A stretch of DNA of 64,000 bases from Tenacibaculum sp. M341 (GCF_004337695.1 NZ_SJXJ01000001.1:401123-465122); one strand, 5' to 3'; shown: positions 9,229 through 19,062, counted from the first letter of the stretch. The notes: generated by a model not told the origin, from the letters alone. Made by a program: numbers and translations.

Positions 9229-9298
9229 TGTAAAAAAAACACAAAATAGTTTTGTTTCTTCTTTTTCTTGATTTATATTTGCGTCATTATAACACAAA
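9225..9298 (+). promoter_or_regulatory. promoter with two TTTGYGT-N7-ACRCAAA operators (NADAR operon)
   Basis: Operator 1 spans 9225-9245 and operator 2 spans 9278-9298; both fit TTTGYGT-N7-ACRCAAA. Between them lie a -33 TTTG (9251-9254) and a Bacteroidota -7 box TATATTTG (9274-9281), 19 nt apart. Operator 2 overlaps the -7 box and the expected transcription start, which suits repression. The first operator is identical base for base to one at 19828, and the distance between operators (53 bp, about five helical turns) is the same at both promoters. The binding protein is not known; I see no obvious repressor gene in the neighbourhood. Confidence 0.8.
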
Positions 9299-9310
9299 GT
9301 GGTTTTGAAA

Positions 9311-9850
9311 ATGAAATATACGATACAAAGTATTCAAGATACAGGTAAAAGATTGAAGTTTTTGTTTTTCTGGGGACATCAACCTAATAAAGACGAAAGT
9401 ATAGGTAAAAGCTGTTTTAGTCAATGGTGGGAGTCTGATTTTAAAGTGAATGGAGTTTTGTATAAGACAGCAGAACATTATATGATGGCTGAAAAAGCCA
9501 GATTGTTTAATGATGATATCCATTTAAAGAAGATTTTAGAATGTAAATCGCCAGCAGCTGCAAAAAAGCTAGGAAGAAAAGTAGAGAATTTCGATCCAGC
9601 TATTTGGGATGAACAAAAGTTTCAAATAGTGGTTCAAGGTAATTTAGCTAAGTTTTCTCAAAATGAATCTTTAAAGGCTTTTTTATTGACTACAAAAAAT
9701 AGAATAATTGTTGAAGCCAGTCCAAGAGATCGAATTTGGGGAATAGGAATGGGAGCATCTAATGAAAAAGCAGAGAATCCTAATGCATGGAGAGGAAAAA
9801 ATTTGCTAGGTTTTGCATTAATGGAAGTGAGGGATCAGTTAAATAAATAG
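9311..9850 (+). CDS. NADAR family protein (YbiA/DUF1768)
   Basis: This 179-residue protein begins at the ATG at 9311; a GTG at 9299 is in frame but falls against operator 2 and very near the transcription start. It shows the NADAR signatures FFWGH, CFSQWW, YKTAEHYMMAEKA, the KKLGRKVENFD segment and RIWGIGMG. NADAR proteins act on N-glycosidic bonds of ADP-ribose or riboflavin-related compounds, and some remove ADP-ribose from guanine bases. It is the first gene of an operon with two ADP-ribosylglycohydrolases and a deoxyribosyltransferase-like protein, which fits ADP-ribose clean-up. Family is clear; substrate is inferred. Confidence 0.9.
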   Translation: MKYTIQSIQDTGKRLKFLFFWGHQPNKDESIGKSCFSQWWESDFKVNGVLYKTAEHYMMAEKARLFNDDIHLKKILECKSPAAAKKLGRKVENFDPAIWDEQKFQIVVQGNLAKFSQNESLKAFLLTTKNRIIVEASPRDRIWGIGMGASNEKAENPNAWRGKNLLGFALMEVRDQLNK

Positions 9851-9852
9851 TT

Positions 9853-10581
9853 ATGAATTCAATATATGCAGTAATTTTAGGAGATTTAGTTGGTCAGCCT
9901 TATGAATCTAAATTGAAAGAAAATGTAGCTATTAAGGATAATGTTATCATATACAATGATAGAGCAAGAATAACAGATGATAGCATAATGACTATTGCAG
10001 CTTGTGAATATTTAATTCAACAGAGCAGTGAGAAAAGTATAGAGTATTTCTTTAAAAAGCATGCACTCGAAAATGTAGGATGTGGTTTTGGTAGTGGTTT
10101 TAAAAAGTGGATAAATACACCTTTAGGTACCATTGGAAATTCATGGGGAAATGGCAGTATTATGAGAATCTCTCCTTTTATTCTACTTAAAGATTTAAAA
10201 GGATTATGTGATTCTATCAATACTTCACATTCTCACATTATATCACTTAAAGCAGCGATGAATTTATATGAGCTTTATCATCAACCAAAGAAAAAAGAAG
10301 AACTATTTCAAATAGAGCAATTTGAAAAAATGGAGCTAAAGTCTGATATAACTTTAAGTACAGTCTATAAAGTATTCAACAATACAAAATCTACTCACGA
10401 AGCTATAAAATTGGCTGTAAGCTTAGGAGGAGATACAGATACAATTGCTTCCATAGTTGCTGGTTTAAGTGCCTATCATTACAATGATATAACTGAAAAA
10501 GATATAGCATATGTAAATTCCAAATTAACTCAATCTCAAAAAGAGATCATTTTGAATTTTACAAGTATGTACAATAATTAA
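9853..10581 (+). CDS. ADP-ribosylglycohydrolase family protein (copy 2, short)
   Basis: This 242-residue protein is short for the family (often about 300) but has all catalytic segments: AVILGDLVGQPYESK, ITDDSIMT with the paired Asp, GNGSIMRISPF, the SHSH segment and SLGGDTDTIAS. Loss appears to be in loops rather than the metal site, so it should be active. It starts 2 nt after the NADAR gene stop codon. Only modest similarity to copies 1 and 3 outside the motifs suggests different substrates (protein side chains, nucleic acid bases or free ADP-ribose derivatives); that is inference. Confidence 0.88.
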   Translation: MNSIYAVILGDLVGQPYESKLKENVAIKDNVIIYNDRARITDDSIMTIAACEYLIQQSSEKSIEYFFKKHALENVGCGFGSGFKKWINTPLGTIGNSWGNGSIMRISPFILLKDLKGLCDSINTSHSHIISLKAAMNLYELYHQPKKKEELFQIEQFEKMELKSDITLSTVYKVFNNTKSTHEAIKLAVSLGGDTDTIASIVAGLSAYHYNDITEKDIAYVNSKLTQSQKEIILNFTSMYNN

Positions 10582-10592
10582 ATTATCAAAAA

Positions 10593-11603
10593 ATGAACAT
10601 TTACAATATTTTGTTAGGCACAGCTATAGGTGATGCATTTGGAGCAGGAGTAGAGTTTCAAGATAGAGACTGGATTCAGAAAAATGTAGATTTTTCTGAA
10701 TTTGTAAATGTTCGTCATTTGATTAAAACTGAAAAAGATAAATTAAAAAACTTTACAGAAAATTATAAAGCTTGGGATTATACCGATGATACAGAAATGA
10801 CCATTGGTGTTTTAAAAGCATTAATTTCTCAGGAAGATTTTAATGAAGCATTGCTAGTTAAAAAATGGACTGAAGAATATGAACAAGGAATTGCTAAAAA
10901 AGGCTATGGAAGAAACGGTCATGGTTCTATGCGTTGGTATTATTCAGGTGAAAAAACAATAGAAGAAATCAGATCTTTTCAAAAAGATAGACCTAACCCA
11001 GGAAATGCTCCTGCTATGAGAGTGGTATTTTTAGGTTTAATGCAACCTGAGTTGATAAATGAGTATGCAAAAATTAATGCTACAGCTACACATCCTAATA
11101 TCAATGCAATATTATCAAGCCAATGTATTGCTAGGGTAGCAGAGTTTTTAATCGTAAAAAAAGGAAATAGAAAAGATATTATTAAATATTGTTTTGATAC
11201 TGTTGATTTAAATGATGAATATAAAAGTTATTTACAAAAAGTAGCAGTTATAGATTCTTTTGAAAAGATAACACTTAAAGATTATGAAGTTTTGTGTGGC
11301 TCACAACCAATAGAAAAGCCCTATTTTCTGTCAGGTATCAAAGGTGTTCCGTCAGACTCTAAATTTACTACAGGTTGTGTTTTATATCTTTTAAAAAACT
11401 GTAAAAGTCCTTTTGAAGTATTAAAGAAAAGTATTTTAATTGGTGGAGATGTAGATTCTTTGGCTTCAATTACAACAGGTATTTTATCTGGAGTTTATGG
11501 TATTTCAGATATTCCTCAGTTTATGATTGATAATGTAGAAGGGAAGGAGTATTTTAAATTATTGGCTGATGAAGCTGAATCTTTTTTTAGTAATGATATA
11601 TAA
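10593..11603 (+). CDS. ADP-ribosylglycohydrolase family protein (copy 3)
   Basis: This 336-residue protein has LLGTAIGDAFGAGVEF, YTDDTEMT, RNGHGSMRW, THPNINA and IGGDVDSLAS. These give a full two-metal ADP-ribosylglycohydrolase site, with GGDVDS replacing the usual GGDTDT. It follows copy 2 by 11 nt and its 3' end overlaps the start of the deoxyribosyltransferase-like gene. Tandem copies 2 and 3 in one operon imply distinct, complementary substrates rather than redundancy, although the sequence does not say which. Confidence 0.88.
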   Translation: MNIYNILLGTAIGDAFGAGVEFQDRDWIQKNVDFSEFVNVRHLIKTEKDKLKNFTENYKAWDYTDDTEMTIGVLKALISQEDFNEALLVKKWTEEYEQGIAKKGYGRNGHGSMRWYYSGEKTIEEIRSFQKDRPNPGNAPAMRVVFLGLMQPELINEYAKINATATHPNINAILSSQCIARVAEFLIVKKGNRKDIIKYCFDTVDLNDEYKSYLQKVAVIDSFEKITLKDYEVLCGSQPIEKPYFLSGIKGVPSDSKFTTGCVLYLLKNCKSPFEVLKKSILIGGDVDSLASITTGILSGVYGISDIPQFMIDNVEGKEYFKLLADEAESFFSNDI

Positions 11604-12039
11604 TTCAACAATAACTTTACCGGGAGAGATAGGAGTTAAAAAAAGAATTTTTTTAGCAGGTAGCATGGATATAAATGTTACGAATACTTGGAGGGATTCA
11701 ATAATTAATGAATTATATAATACATATGATTTTTTTGATCCTACCATTGACAATCATGATAACCTTACTGACACTCAAATGAGAAATCATATTTTATGGG
11801 AGTTGAAAGCATTAGAGTTATCAGATATTGTGCTTCTAAATCTTTTACCAGAATCAAAATCACCAATTTCATTGATAGAATTAAGAATGTATGTGAAAAC
11901 TAATAAGCTAATAGTTGTTTGTCCAAAAGAGTTTTATACAAGTCGTTATTTAGAAGAGCTTTGTAGTTATTATAAAGTTGATTTATATAAAAGTTTACCT
12001 GATTTCTTAAATCATTTTACACGCACAAATTTAAACTGA
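11593..12039 (+). CDS. nucleoside 2-deoxyribosyltransferase-like protein
   Basis: This 148-residue protein starts at the ATG at 11593, overlapping the previous stop by a few bases; another in-frame ATG at 11569 is possible. It has KKRIFLAGSMD followed by a FDPTIDN segment, a SDIVLLNLLPESKSP segment and SLIELRMYV, matching the nucleoside 2-deoxyribosyltransferase/DNPH1-type Rossmann fold with its conserved Glu. These enzymes cleave or exchange N-glycosidic bonds of (deoxy)nucleosides, nucleotides or related compounds. It closes the NADAR operon and overlaps by 9 bp the convergent 3' end of the MoxR-system gene on the other strand. Confidence 0.75.
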   Translation: MIYNSTITLPGEIGVKKRIFLAGSMDINVTNTWRDSIINELYNTYDFFDPTIDNHDNLTDTQMRNHILWELKALELSDIVLLNLLPESKSPISLIELRMYVKTNKLIVVCPKEFYTSRYLEELCSYYKVDLYKSLPDFLNHFTRTNLN

Positions 12040-14760
12040 TAGTATTTGTATCTTTTTATTTTTTGTAAAAACAGCATACTGATCTCTATTCACAGGTAAA
12101 CAGCTTATAATGCCGTTTATTCTAACAGTGTCAATCAACTCAGCTTCGATGTTTTTTATTGAAAATAATTTTATGATGATATCAGAATAAACAGCAACAA
12201 TATCACTACCAATAAAAAAAGCATCTTTTCCAAAAAAGTCACTCGAAAAGAGAGAGGTTTTAATAATAAACTCTTTTTGATTGAAAGAATAAACCAATAA
12301 CCCACTATAAGTTTTAATTAAAATATTATTGAAGTGTAATAATTTAAAGTTTTTGATGCCTGTATCTAAGTTAAGAGAAATAACATTACCTGTTTTTTCA
12401 TCAACAGCAAATAAACTGTTACTAGTGTAGCTAAATAAATATTCATCAAAATATTGAAGCTTTTTAATGCTTTGTAAATCGAGAGATTTGTTATTTTTAA
12501 GAGTAATTACTTTTCTAAATTTTTTATCACTACTGTATATAGAAATATCGTATGTTTTTTCATCTTTTTCAATTGCGTAATAAGCATTTGAACTCATCGA
12601 ATAATACGAATAAGATTCACTAAATTCATAATGATGTGCTAGCTTAATAGTTGTATCAAAATATTTATTTTTATGTAAGGTGGTTTTTTCAGATATACCT
12701 TTGCCATTTCCAGTAAAAACAATTAAAACTTCATCAGAGTAAGAATCATTGTTAATCAGTTCAATATATGTGTTTTGAATATACTGATTTTTTAAAGTAT
12801 GATATTCAATATTACCATATTTGTTAACTCTAGCTATATACCACCATTTATTGGTATCATGACCAACAAATAACATGATTCCTTTATGTTTTATGCATTT
12901 AACCCAATTTAAGTTTTTATCTAATTCTATTGTAAGTGGATTAGTATTTTTCTTTTTTCTAGCTTTATTACTAACAAAACGAGTAATATCTGTACCTAAA
13001 AAGCGATCATCAACAAAACTTTTTAGTTTATAAATATCAGTTGTATTTCCCTTTCTTATTTTTTTACTGATAATTTTATAAGCAATGTTAGCACCTAAGT
13101 CTTTGGCTTTATATTTATTTAAAGGAATATTGGTTAGTACATTTAAAAGTTTACTTTCAGATTGTTCATTGGTATGTTTTTTATAAACTTTATCAATTAT
13201 TAACTTCATATTTTCTGATTCATCTTCAAAAGACTCTTCAAAATATTTAGATAAGCATATTTCTGATTTCTTATAATCAGTCCACCCTTTTAATAAAATA
13301 GCCTTGGAATTTTCGGTACTCTTTAACTTTTCTTTCTCTATTCGAGCAGCATTTATATAATCTTCTTTTAGAAGATAGTCTTCAGAAGTTATTTTAAAGT
13401 ACTTTTTAGATAAATCCTCTTTATTTAATAATTGGTATAAATCACCTATTTTTTCATTTCTATCAAGTTCTTTATAAATATCAATAGCCTCTTCATACAA
13501 CATTCCTTTTTCATAACAAGTAGCGGCACTTTGTTTATTATGCATTCTATCTAAGTATAATACAGCTGCTTCTTTGTAATAACCGCCTTGTTCTAAAACA
13601 TTGGCAGCTTTATGATAATCTTTTAATAAGTGTGCATATATATAAGCTGCTTTTCTAAAATTTTTATTCTCAACTTCTATTTCAGCTGCTTTTAAATATT
13701 TTTGTCTAAGTTCATAATAATGATTGTCAACATTCCAACCATAGGTAGAAACTCCAGTTCTCATATTACCTAAACTAAAAGAAGGTGTTTGCTTTGAAAG
13801 TTTATAAGAAGGAGGTTCGTTATTATTTCTACCAAGTTCATCACCACCAAGCGGAACAGCATATTTTAATGCTTCTGAAATATTATCATCAAACATTTTT
13901 AGCAGCTTATTTAGCTCTTTTTGCTGTTGTTTTTCTAGTTCTTCTAAATTATTTTTAAACCAATTATGTAATTTTTGTAATGGAGTTATACCAGAACTTT
14001 TTCCTGAAAATTTGCTATTATTACCAATACTTCCACTAACACTACTGCCACTTCCAGATGAAAAACTTCCAGAAGGTATAATACCTCCATCCATTAGAGA
14101 TTTAATAACGCCTAAACCAGCTTTTAAGAATGTTTTTTTGATTTTATCTTTAATCTGACCTGTTAATGTCTTTTTTTCATCTTCATTTAAGGGAATATCT
14201 GATAAATCTTTTTTATCAATTTCATTTTCTAATTCATTAATAAGTTCTTCTTCGTTTTCAGGAGCAATTAAAGAAACACTAACAATTTTAGGTACTGTAA
14301 AAGGATTGAAAGTAGCCAATGACCAATCAATAGTATCTTTTTTAAAGTCAACTTCAATGCTATTCCAATTAAAAATATCTTCTTTTTCCCATCCAATCAT
14401 TCCAATAGTTGAATGAAAACATTGCATGTAATATTTAAAACTACTATTTAATTCTTCATTAGTTAAAGGAGGAAATAAAGAGGTTGCAAAAGGGATAAAT
14501 AAATTTTCTGCAACTTTATAATAAGGATATTGAATTGTTGTATTTTCTATTTTAATCGGTTGCTTTAGTACTATAAAAATTCCTGAAGCATTAATATTAG
14601 CTAAAGATTCAGGGACTAAAAAACAAGTAATATCATGTATTCCAATTTTATTTTGGTGTAAAATAGTCAACCATTTTTCAGGATTAACAGATGGGATATA
14701 AAAAGCAGCAACAAGTGATTGTTTTTTAGATGTATGTTTAAGACTAATTTCCATTTTCAT
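12031..14760 (-). CDS. MoxR-vWA ternary system, large TPR/beta-propeller component
   Basis: This 909-residue protein has an N-terminal globular region (about 1-200), a Gly/Ser-rich linker near 225-245, a helical repeat stretch (about 350-480, many A-A-x-x-Y/L TPR-like pairs such as AAYIYAHLL and AAVLYLDRM) and a beta-rich C-terminal half (about 590-909) that reads as a WD40-like beta-propeller. It is the last gene of a five-gene minus-strand operon with a MoxR ATPase and a vWA protein. That composition matches the MoxR-vWA-beta-propeller ternary systems described in comparative genomics as conflict or NTP-dependent control systems. Exact bpX family cannot be assigned by eye. Function is inferred. 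Confidence 0.6.
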   Translation of the reverse strand: MKMEISLKHTSKKQSLVAAFYIPSVNPEKWLTILHQNKIGIHDITCFLVPESLANINASGIFIVLKQPIKIENTTIQYPYYKVAENLFIPFATSLFPPLTNEELNSSFKYYMQCFHSTIGMIGWEKEDIFNWNSIEVDFKKDTIDWSLATFNPFTVPKIVSVSLIAPENEEELINELENEIDKKDLSDIPLNEDEKKTLTGQIKDKIKKTFLKAGLGVIKSLMDGGIIPSGSFSSGSGSSVSGSIGNNSKFSGKSSGITPLQKLHNWFKNNLEELEKQQQKELNKLLKMFDDNISEALKYAVPLGGDELGRNNNEPPSYKLSKQTPSFSLGNMRTGVSTYGWNVDNHYYELRQKYLKAAEIEVENKNFRKAAYIYAHLLKDYHKAANVLEQGGYYKEAAVLYLDRMHNKQSAATCYEKGMLYEEAIDIYKELDRNEKIGDLYQLLNKEDLSKKYFKITSEDYLLKEDYINAARIEKEKLKSTENSKAILLKGWTDYKKSEICLSKYFEESFEDESENMKLIIDKVYKKHTNEQSESKLLNVLTNIPLNKYKAKDLGANIAYKIISKKIRKGNTTDIYKLKSFVDDRFLGTDITRFVSNKARKKKNTNPLTIELDKNLNWVKCIKHKGIMLFVGHDTNKWWYIARVNKYGNIEYHTLKNQYIQNTYIELINNDSYSDEVLIVFTGNGKGISEKTTLHKNKYFDTTIKLAHHYEFSESYSYYSMSSNAYYAIEKDEKTYDISIYSSDKKFRKVITLKNNKSLDLQSIKKLQYFDEYLFSYTSNSLFAVDEKTGNVISLNLDTGIKNFKLLHFNNILIKTYSGLLVYSFNQKEFIIKTSLFSSDFFGKDAFFIGSDIVAVYSDIIIKLFSIKNIEAELIDTVRINGIISCLPVNRDQYAVFTKNKKIQILSV

Positions 14761-17185
14761 AAGCAGTTAAAATGTTATTAATAAAAGGCGTAAGATACCT
14801 TTCGTTAATTTCTGATGGTTTTAATATCTCAACATTAAAATCTCTATGTATCATATTAGTAGGAGCACAAATAGCTTCACCATCTACATAAAAACAAGGA
14901 GTGCTATTTAAGTTTAGCTGAATTGTAATTTCAGGAATATTTTCATTCGTACTTTTTAAATGCGCAAATCCTTTATTATCAAATAATATCTCGCTACCAT
15001 CTTTAAAAGTAACATACCTAAATTTTAATTTTGAATTATTAAAAAGAGCTGTTCTTTTTAAAATTTGTGTGTTTTCACTTACTACATATGATAAATTTTT
15101 ACCTTCATTGTAATAGCTCATCGTGTATTTGTTGGTAAAATTACATGTATCTTGATTAGAAGCTTTATGAAAATTTAAAATTTGATCATCGTTTATAGTT
15201 AATTCGCCTGTATTTGTAATTTTTACTTTATTAATATTTACAAAAGGAGTTTCCATTCGTCCAACACTGTAATCTTGTTCTTTACTTTCTTTTTCGTTTG
15301 ATTTTATGTTACTAGAAGCAATTAATGTCAAAGAATCCTTATCAAAAATATAGCTATCTCTACCAGCTTTAATGTAAAAATCTTCATTAAAAGTAGTAAC
15401 AAATATTTTCTTACAATCTAAATTAAAAGACTGTTTAATATCATAATAATCAACAGAAAAATCACCAAGATGAATTGTAGAAAATCCTGCTAATCGTTTT
15501 GGAGTATATGTTAAAAGATATACTTTTTCTTTAGTATTACTTAATACAAACTTATAATGATAACTACCAATGTTTTTTTCCAACACATAGCCTCCGTTTT
15601 GACTTTTATTTGGATAGTGAACTAGTTCATTGTAACGATTTTTTAAAATGATACCCTTTTCATTTGGGAGGTACATCACCTTTGATATTTCTGGGTAATT
15701 GGTAATTCTATTTAGAATAGGGTATTTGGGAGCTTCTTGATAAAAAGTAGGAACAAATGGAAGCGTATTATATTGTATTGAATCTGTGTCTTGTTTCTTG
15801 TTTCCAAAAGTCCTCTTTTTATTTACAATATTTTCAATATCAATGTCAACATCTCCCATATGCTTTAACATTCCATTCATAATGCTAAAATAGTTTACGG
15901 TACCATTTCTATGAATTGTAGCTAAAAATTTGAAAATCTGACTATTTTCATTAAATATCTTTTGTACTTCCTCTGTTTTAAAGTTAGAGTCCTCTACAAA
16001 AAATATAACTTCATCATTGGTGTTTATTTCGTCAGATTTTAAAAATGCATCTAAACTATTACTACAATCTAAATGAGGAGATAAAAGTTTTAGTGTGTTT
16101 TTTACTTCCTCTATAGAATTTAAAGTAACTTCTGTGTAAGCGTCACCATCTAGCAAAAACACTTTAGTTTGAATGTTTGATTTAGAATGATATTTAAATG
16201 CTAAAGCCAAGGCTAATTCAATAATTCTTGGTGTTCCCCATACTCTAATGGTAGTATCAAGAAGTAGAATTCGATTTTTAGATATATTTTCTGAAGCTAT
16301 TTCTCTCTTAAAGTATAAAGCTTCATTGTTAATAAGACGAGAAAGAAATAACTCTTCATTATATGCTAGTTCGCTTAATAATAGTTTATCAAAGTCTCCT
16401 TTATTGGTAACATCAGACACGCCACCTAAAGATAAGTCGCCCGTATTTTCTGAGGAAACAGGAATTTTCAGTCCTGCTATTAAATGCGAAGCAATGTCAC
16501 TTAAAACAGCAGTTTCTTTATGGTTTAATAAACTTTTTAAAAAATCTTTTTCTTCTAAAAGTGAGTCCATTTTTTTTAAACCAACAACACCTGTTTCTAA
16601 TTTCTCATTAAGAATTTCAGAAGAGGCATATTGATCATCAATTTCTGATAATACATGAAAATCAGCTAAAATTTCTGCATATGTAACTTGATGTTGTTCA
16701 ATAAAAATAGTTCCATCATAGTTACCTGAATTAAAATCGCTAAGTATTTCTTTAAAATTAGGAATTGTGATTTTATTATGTTGCAATAGTTCAGTTAATA
16801 ATAAAACTCTTTTTTGTCCTTTTTTTAATTCTTCAGGAAGTCTATTTATTTTTCTTAATAATTGAAAAGCTTTTACAATATGGTACTCTAAAATTTCTTT
16901 AGATGTATCATCTTCTTCAGCATTGTTAATTATATTTTTAGCGTTTTCGTATGTTGGTTTTATAAATTTATCAGAGCAAGCATATAAAATTAATAAAACA
17001 CTACCAAGCCTAGGAGATATAGAAGGAGCAACATCATTTAATAATAATGTAATATCTTCTCTGTAACCAATTGTAGTATTGGAAAATGAAGAAGAAATAA
17101 CCGTTCCGTTATCTCCCCAATTCCAGAAATAATTAGAAAAAGCTTTAAAATAATCGGCTTTGCTATGTATTACATTATATTCCAT
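14744..17185 (-). CDS. MoxR-associated vWA plus beta-propeller protein
   Basis: This 813-residue protein has a helical N-terminal region, a von Willebrand A-type domain around residues 300-450 and a beta-rich C-terminal region resembling a beta-propeller (about 480-800). The vWA strand reads ILLLDTTIRVWG (Asp310, Thr312, Trp316), so the usual DxSxS MIDAS is altered to DxTxxxW. It overlaps the genes on both sides (17 bp with the downstream gene, 11 bp with the upstream one), so translation is probably coupled. With the MoxR ATPase it should form the ATPase/adaptor pair typical of these systems. Metal binding by the altered MIDAS is uncertain. Confidence 0.65.
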   Translation of the reverse strand: MEYNVIHSKADYFKAFSNYFWNWGDNGTVISSSFSNTTIGYREDITLLLNDVAPSISPRLGSVLLILYACSDKFIKPTYENAKNIINNAEEDDTSKEILEYHIVKAFQLLRKINRLPEELKKGQKRVLLLTELLQHNKITIPNFKEILSDFNSGNYDGTIFIEQHQVTYAEILADFHVLSEIDDQYASSEILNEKLETGVVGLKKMDSLLEEKDFLKSLLNHKETAVLSDIASHLIAGLKIPVSSENTGDLSLGGVSDVTNKGDFDKLLLSELAYNEELFLSRLINNEALYFKREIASENISKNRILLLDTTIRVWGTPRIIELALALAFKYHSKSNIQTKVFLLDGDAYTEVTLNSIEEVKNTLKLLSPHLDCSNSLDAFLKSDEINTNDEVIFFVEDSNFKTEEVQKIFNENSQIFKFLATIHRNGTVNYFSIMNGMLKHMGDVDIDIENIVNKKRTFGNKKQDTDSIQYNTLPFVPTFYQEAPKYPILNRITNYPEISKVMYLPNEKGIILKNRYNELVHYPNKSQNGGYVLEKNIGSYHYKFVLSNTKEKVYLLTYTPKRLAGFSTIHLGDFSVDYYDIKQSFNLDCKKIFVTTFNEDFYIKAGRDSYIFDKDSLTLIASSNIKSNEKESKEQDYSVGRMETPFVNINKVKITNTGELTINDDQILNFHKASNQDTCNFTNKYTMSYYNEGKNLSYVVSENTQILKRTALFNNSKLKFRYVTFKDGSEILFDNKGFAHLKSTNENIPEITIQLNLNSTPCFYVDGEAICAPTNMIHRDFNVEILKPSEINERYLTPFINNILTAYENGN

Positions 17186-17873
17186 TTACAATTGCTTTTC
17201 TAGTTAATGGATACACATGTTTAGTAGAAATTTCTTGATATGTATTGTCAGCAGTAATTAGAAATAAAGAATCATCAGTAATACTTTGTTTGAATAAAGC
17301 TAAATGTGTTTTACTTTTTAAAATACGTCCATTAGGAAGTAATATATTATGAAATTTCCAATAAGTAATTCCTTGAATAGGTAAAAATGGCGTGCCAAAA
17401 ATAAAAACATCATTAGCTTCACTTTCAGCATATTTTAAATTTTTAAACCTAAAATTAGGAGCATCTATTAAATAACTACCAAGAATTTCTTTTGTAGTCA
17501 ATAATCCAACACTTTCTTCAATTTGTGAATGATTTTCTAACTGTAAATTAATTTTTAAAGAAGTTGCTTTACCACTAAAAGCAGCAACAGGTAAGTTAAT
17601 TTTAAAATATAAATGTACAGGAGTCCATGATGCTTCAAAAAAGCGCATTTCTGGAGTTGAGTGCTGTTTTTGAAATAAGTAGTTATCTTTTAAAACATAC
17701 CAATTTTTAAAACGTACCTCATACAACCGTTCTTTAATTTCTTCTTTTTCAGTAGTACACTTTAACCAAATAAAATCTAAATATTCAGCAATTTCAATAA
17801 AAGGAATATCTCTTATTGCAGCTAGCGTATTTTTAAATTCAGGGTCAATTTTGAGTACAATTTCTTCTTTCAT
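17175..17873 (-). CDS. MoxR-vWA system accessory protein (unnamed)
   Basis: This 232-residue cytoplasmic protein has no recognisable enzyme motif. It has an N-terminal acidic stretch, then WLKCTTEKEEI, RFKNWYVLKDN and a W-rich beta-like region (FEASWTPVHLYFKINLPVAAFSG). It overlaps the downstream vWA gene by 11 bp and starts 9 nt after the MoxR gene stop codon, which fixes it as a member of the operon. The position suits one of the small bpX-type partner domains of MoxR-vWA-beta-propeller systems; which one I cannot say. A scaffold or substrate-binding role is inference. Confidence 0.6.
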   Translation of the reverse strand: MKEEIVLKIDPEFKNTLAAIRDIPFIEIAEYLDFIWLKCTTEKEEIKERLYEVRFKNWYVLKDNYLFQKQHSTPEMRFFEASWTPVHLYFKINLPVAAFSGKATSLKINLQLENHSQIEESVGLLTTKEILGSYLIDAPNFRFKNLKYAESEANDVFIFGTPFLPIQGITYWKFHNILLPNGRILKSKTHLALFKQSITDDSLFLITADNTYQEISTKHVYPLTRKAIVNGI

Positions 17874-17882
17874 AACCTTTTA

Positions 17883-19037
17883 TCAACTAGTTATTTCTTT
17901 TTTATTCAAAATCAACTCCCATAACTCATTTATAGGTGTTAGTACAAACTCTCTTTTTTCTGTATTGCTAATCCAATCACAGCGTCCGGTTAAATTTCTT
18001 AATTTGTCCTTTATAGTAGCTCTATCTGCACTTGTAATGTTGTTACTCTTCCATTTATTTAAAAGTTCAGTAGCATCTTTGTAAATCTCCTCAGGATCAG
18101 GAATATTATTTTCTAAAGCTCTTGGGTGTTGATTTTCTTCAGTATCCTCTTTAATAATAGATTCAACAATGTTATTTAATACTTCTCGTTGTTCATTATT
18201 TTCCCAGGTATACTTAAAAATCCATAAATCAGACAATATAGCTTTATCACGTTTGCAAAGCAATGCACTAGCTGCAACCAATCGTTGAAGTTTTACAGCA
18301 CGTCTGTCAGAAACAGAAATACCAGCATTTCTCAACCTCGAAACCATTTCAATATATTGATTGGTAATAGGAGAGAGGTCTACTGAAAGCATTTCTTGTT
18401 GTAAATCTAATATTGTACTTACTTCTATAGTTGGTATTTCTTTCACTACTTTTTGTTGTAGTTTCCAACCAGCATTTAGTACGTTTGCTAGTAAATCTGG
18501 AGCAACATTATCACATTTAACTCTAATTAAAAAACGATCAAATAAAGCTTGTAAAGCCTCATCTTCAGGTAAATTGTTACTGGCTCCAACTGATATTAAA
18601 GCAGGTATTTTTTTCGTTTCTTTACCACGTTTAAAAACTTTTTCGTTTAAAACCATTAATAAACTATTTAAAATAGCACTATTAGCATTAAACAACTCAT
18701 CTAAAAAGATAAGCGTAGCTTCAGGTAACATTCCTTCTGTATTAGTAATCAAATCACCTTCTTTTAATTTTCTAATATCAAACGGACCATATAATTCATT
18801 AGGTTCTGTAAACTTCGTTAGTAAGTACTCAAAAGTTTTTCCTTTTAATGTTTTAGAAAGCTCTTTTACAATAGCACTTTTTGCAGTTCCTGGAGGTCCA
18901 TACAAGAAAAGGTTTTCTTGAGCAACTAAACAAATACCCAATAAATCGATAATATGGTCTTTACCTATAAATGTGTTTTTTATATGGTTTAAAACTTCGT
19001 GTAAATTATTAATTTTCTCTTCTATATTATTTTTCAT
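17883..19037 (-). CDS. MoxR-family AAA+ ATPase
   Basis: This 384-residue AAA+ ATPase has Walker A GPPGTAKS (residues 47-54), Walker B LIFLDE (109-114) and a sensor 1 segment ISVGASNNLPEDEALQALFDRF typical of the MoxR/RavA branch. The C-terminal part is a helical lid. MoxR ATPases work as chaperone-like remodelers with vWA partners, and the operon has one directly downstream. It starts 25 nt after the stop of the helical 208-residue gene. It would be the energy-dependent motor of the ternary system. Confidence 0.92.
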   Translation of the reverse strand: MKNNIEEKINNLHEVLNHIKNTFIGKDHIIDLLGICLVAQENLFLYGPPGTAKSAIVKELSKTLKGKTFEYLLTKFTEPNELYGPFDIRKLKEGDLITNTEGMLPEATLIFLDELFNANSAILNSLLMVLNEKVFKRGKETKKIPALISVGASNNLPEDEALQALFDRFLIRVKCDNVAPDLLANVLNAGWKLQQKVVKEIPTIEVSTILDLQQEMLSVDLSPITNQYIEMVSRLRNAGISVSDRRAVKLQRLVAASALLCKRDKAILSDLWIFKYTWENNEQREVLNNIVESIIKEDTEENQHPRALENNIPDPEEIYKDATELLNKWKSNNITSADRATIKDKLRNLTGRCDWISNTEKREFVLTPINELWELILNKKEITS

Positions 19038-19062
19038 ATTCTTAGTATAATCAATATTTTGA

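Noticed and set aside
9225-9245. Operator 1 read as part of the terminator only
   Set aside because: The T run is shared, but the 21-bp site is repeated exactly at 19828 where no terminator precedes it.
16248-16634. Plus-strand open frame inside the vWA/propeller gene
   Set aside because: It has Ser/Lys-rich low-complexity translation typical of antisense frames in AT-rich genes; the minus-strand gene is well supported by operon structure.
18361-18921. Plus-strand open frame opposite the MoxR gene
   Set aside because: The minus strand holds Walker A and B motifs of MoxR; the plus-strand translation has no motif.
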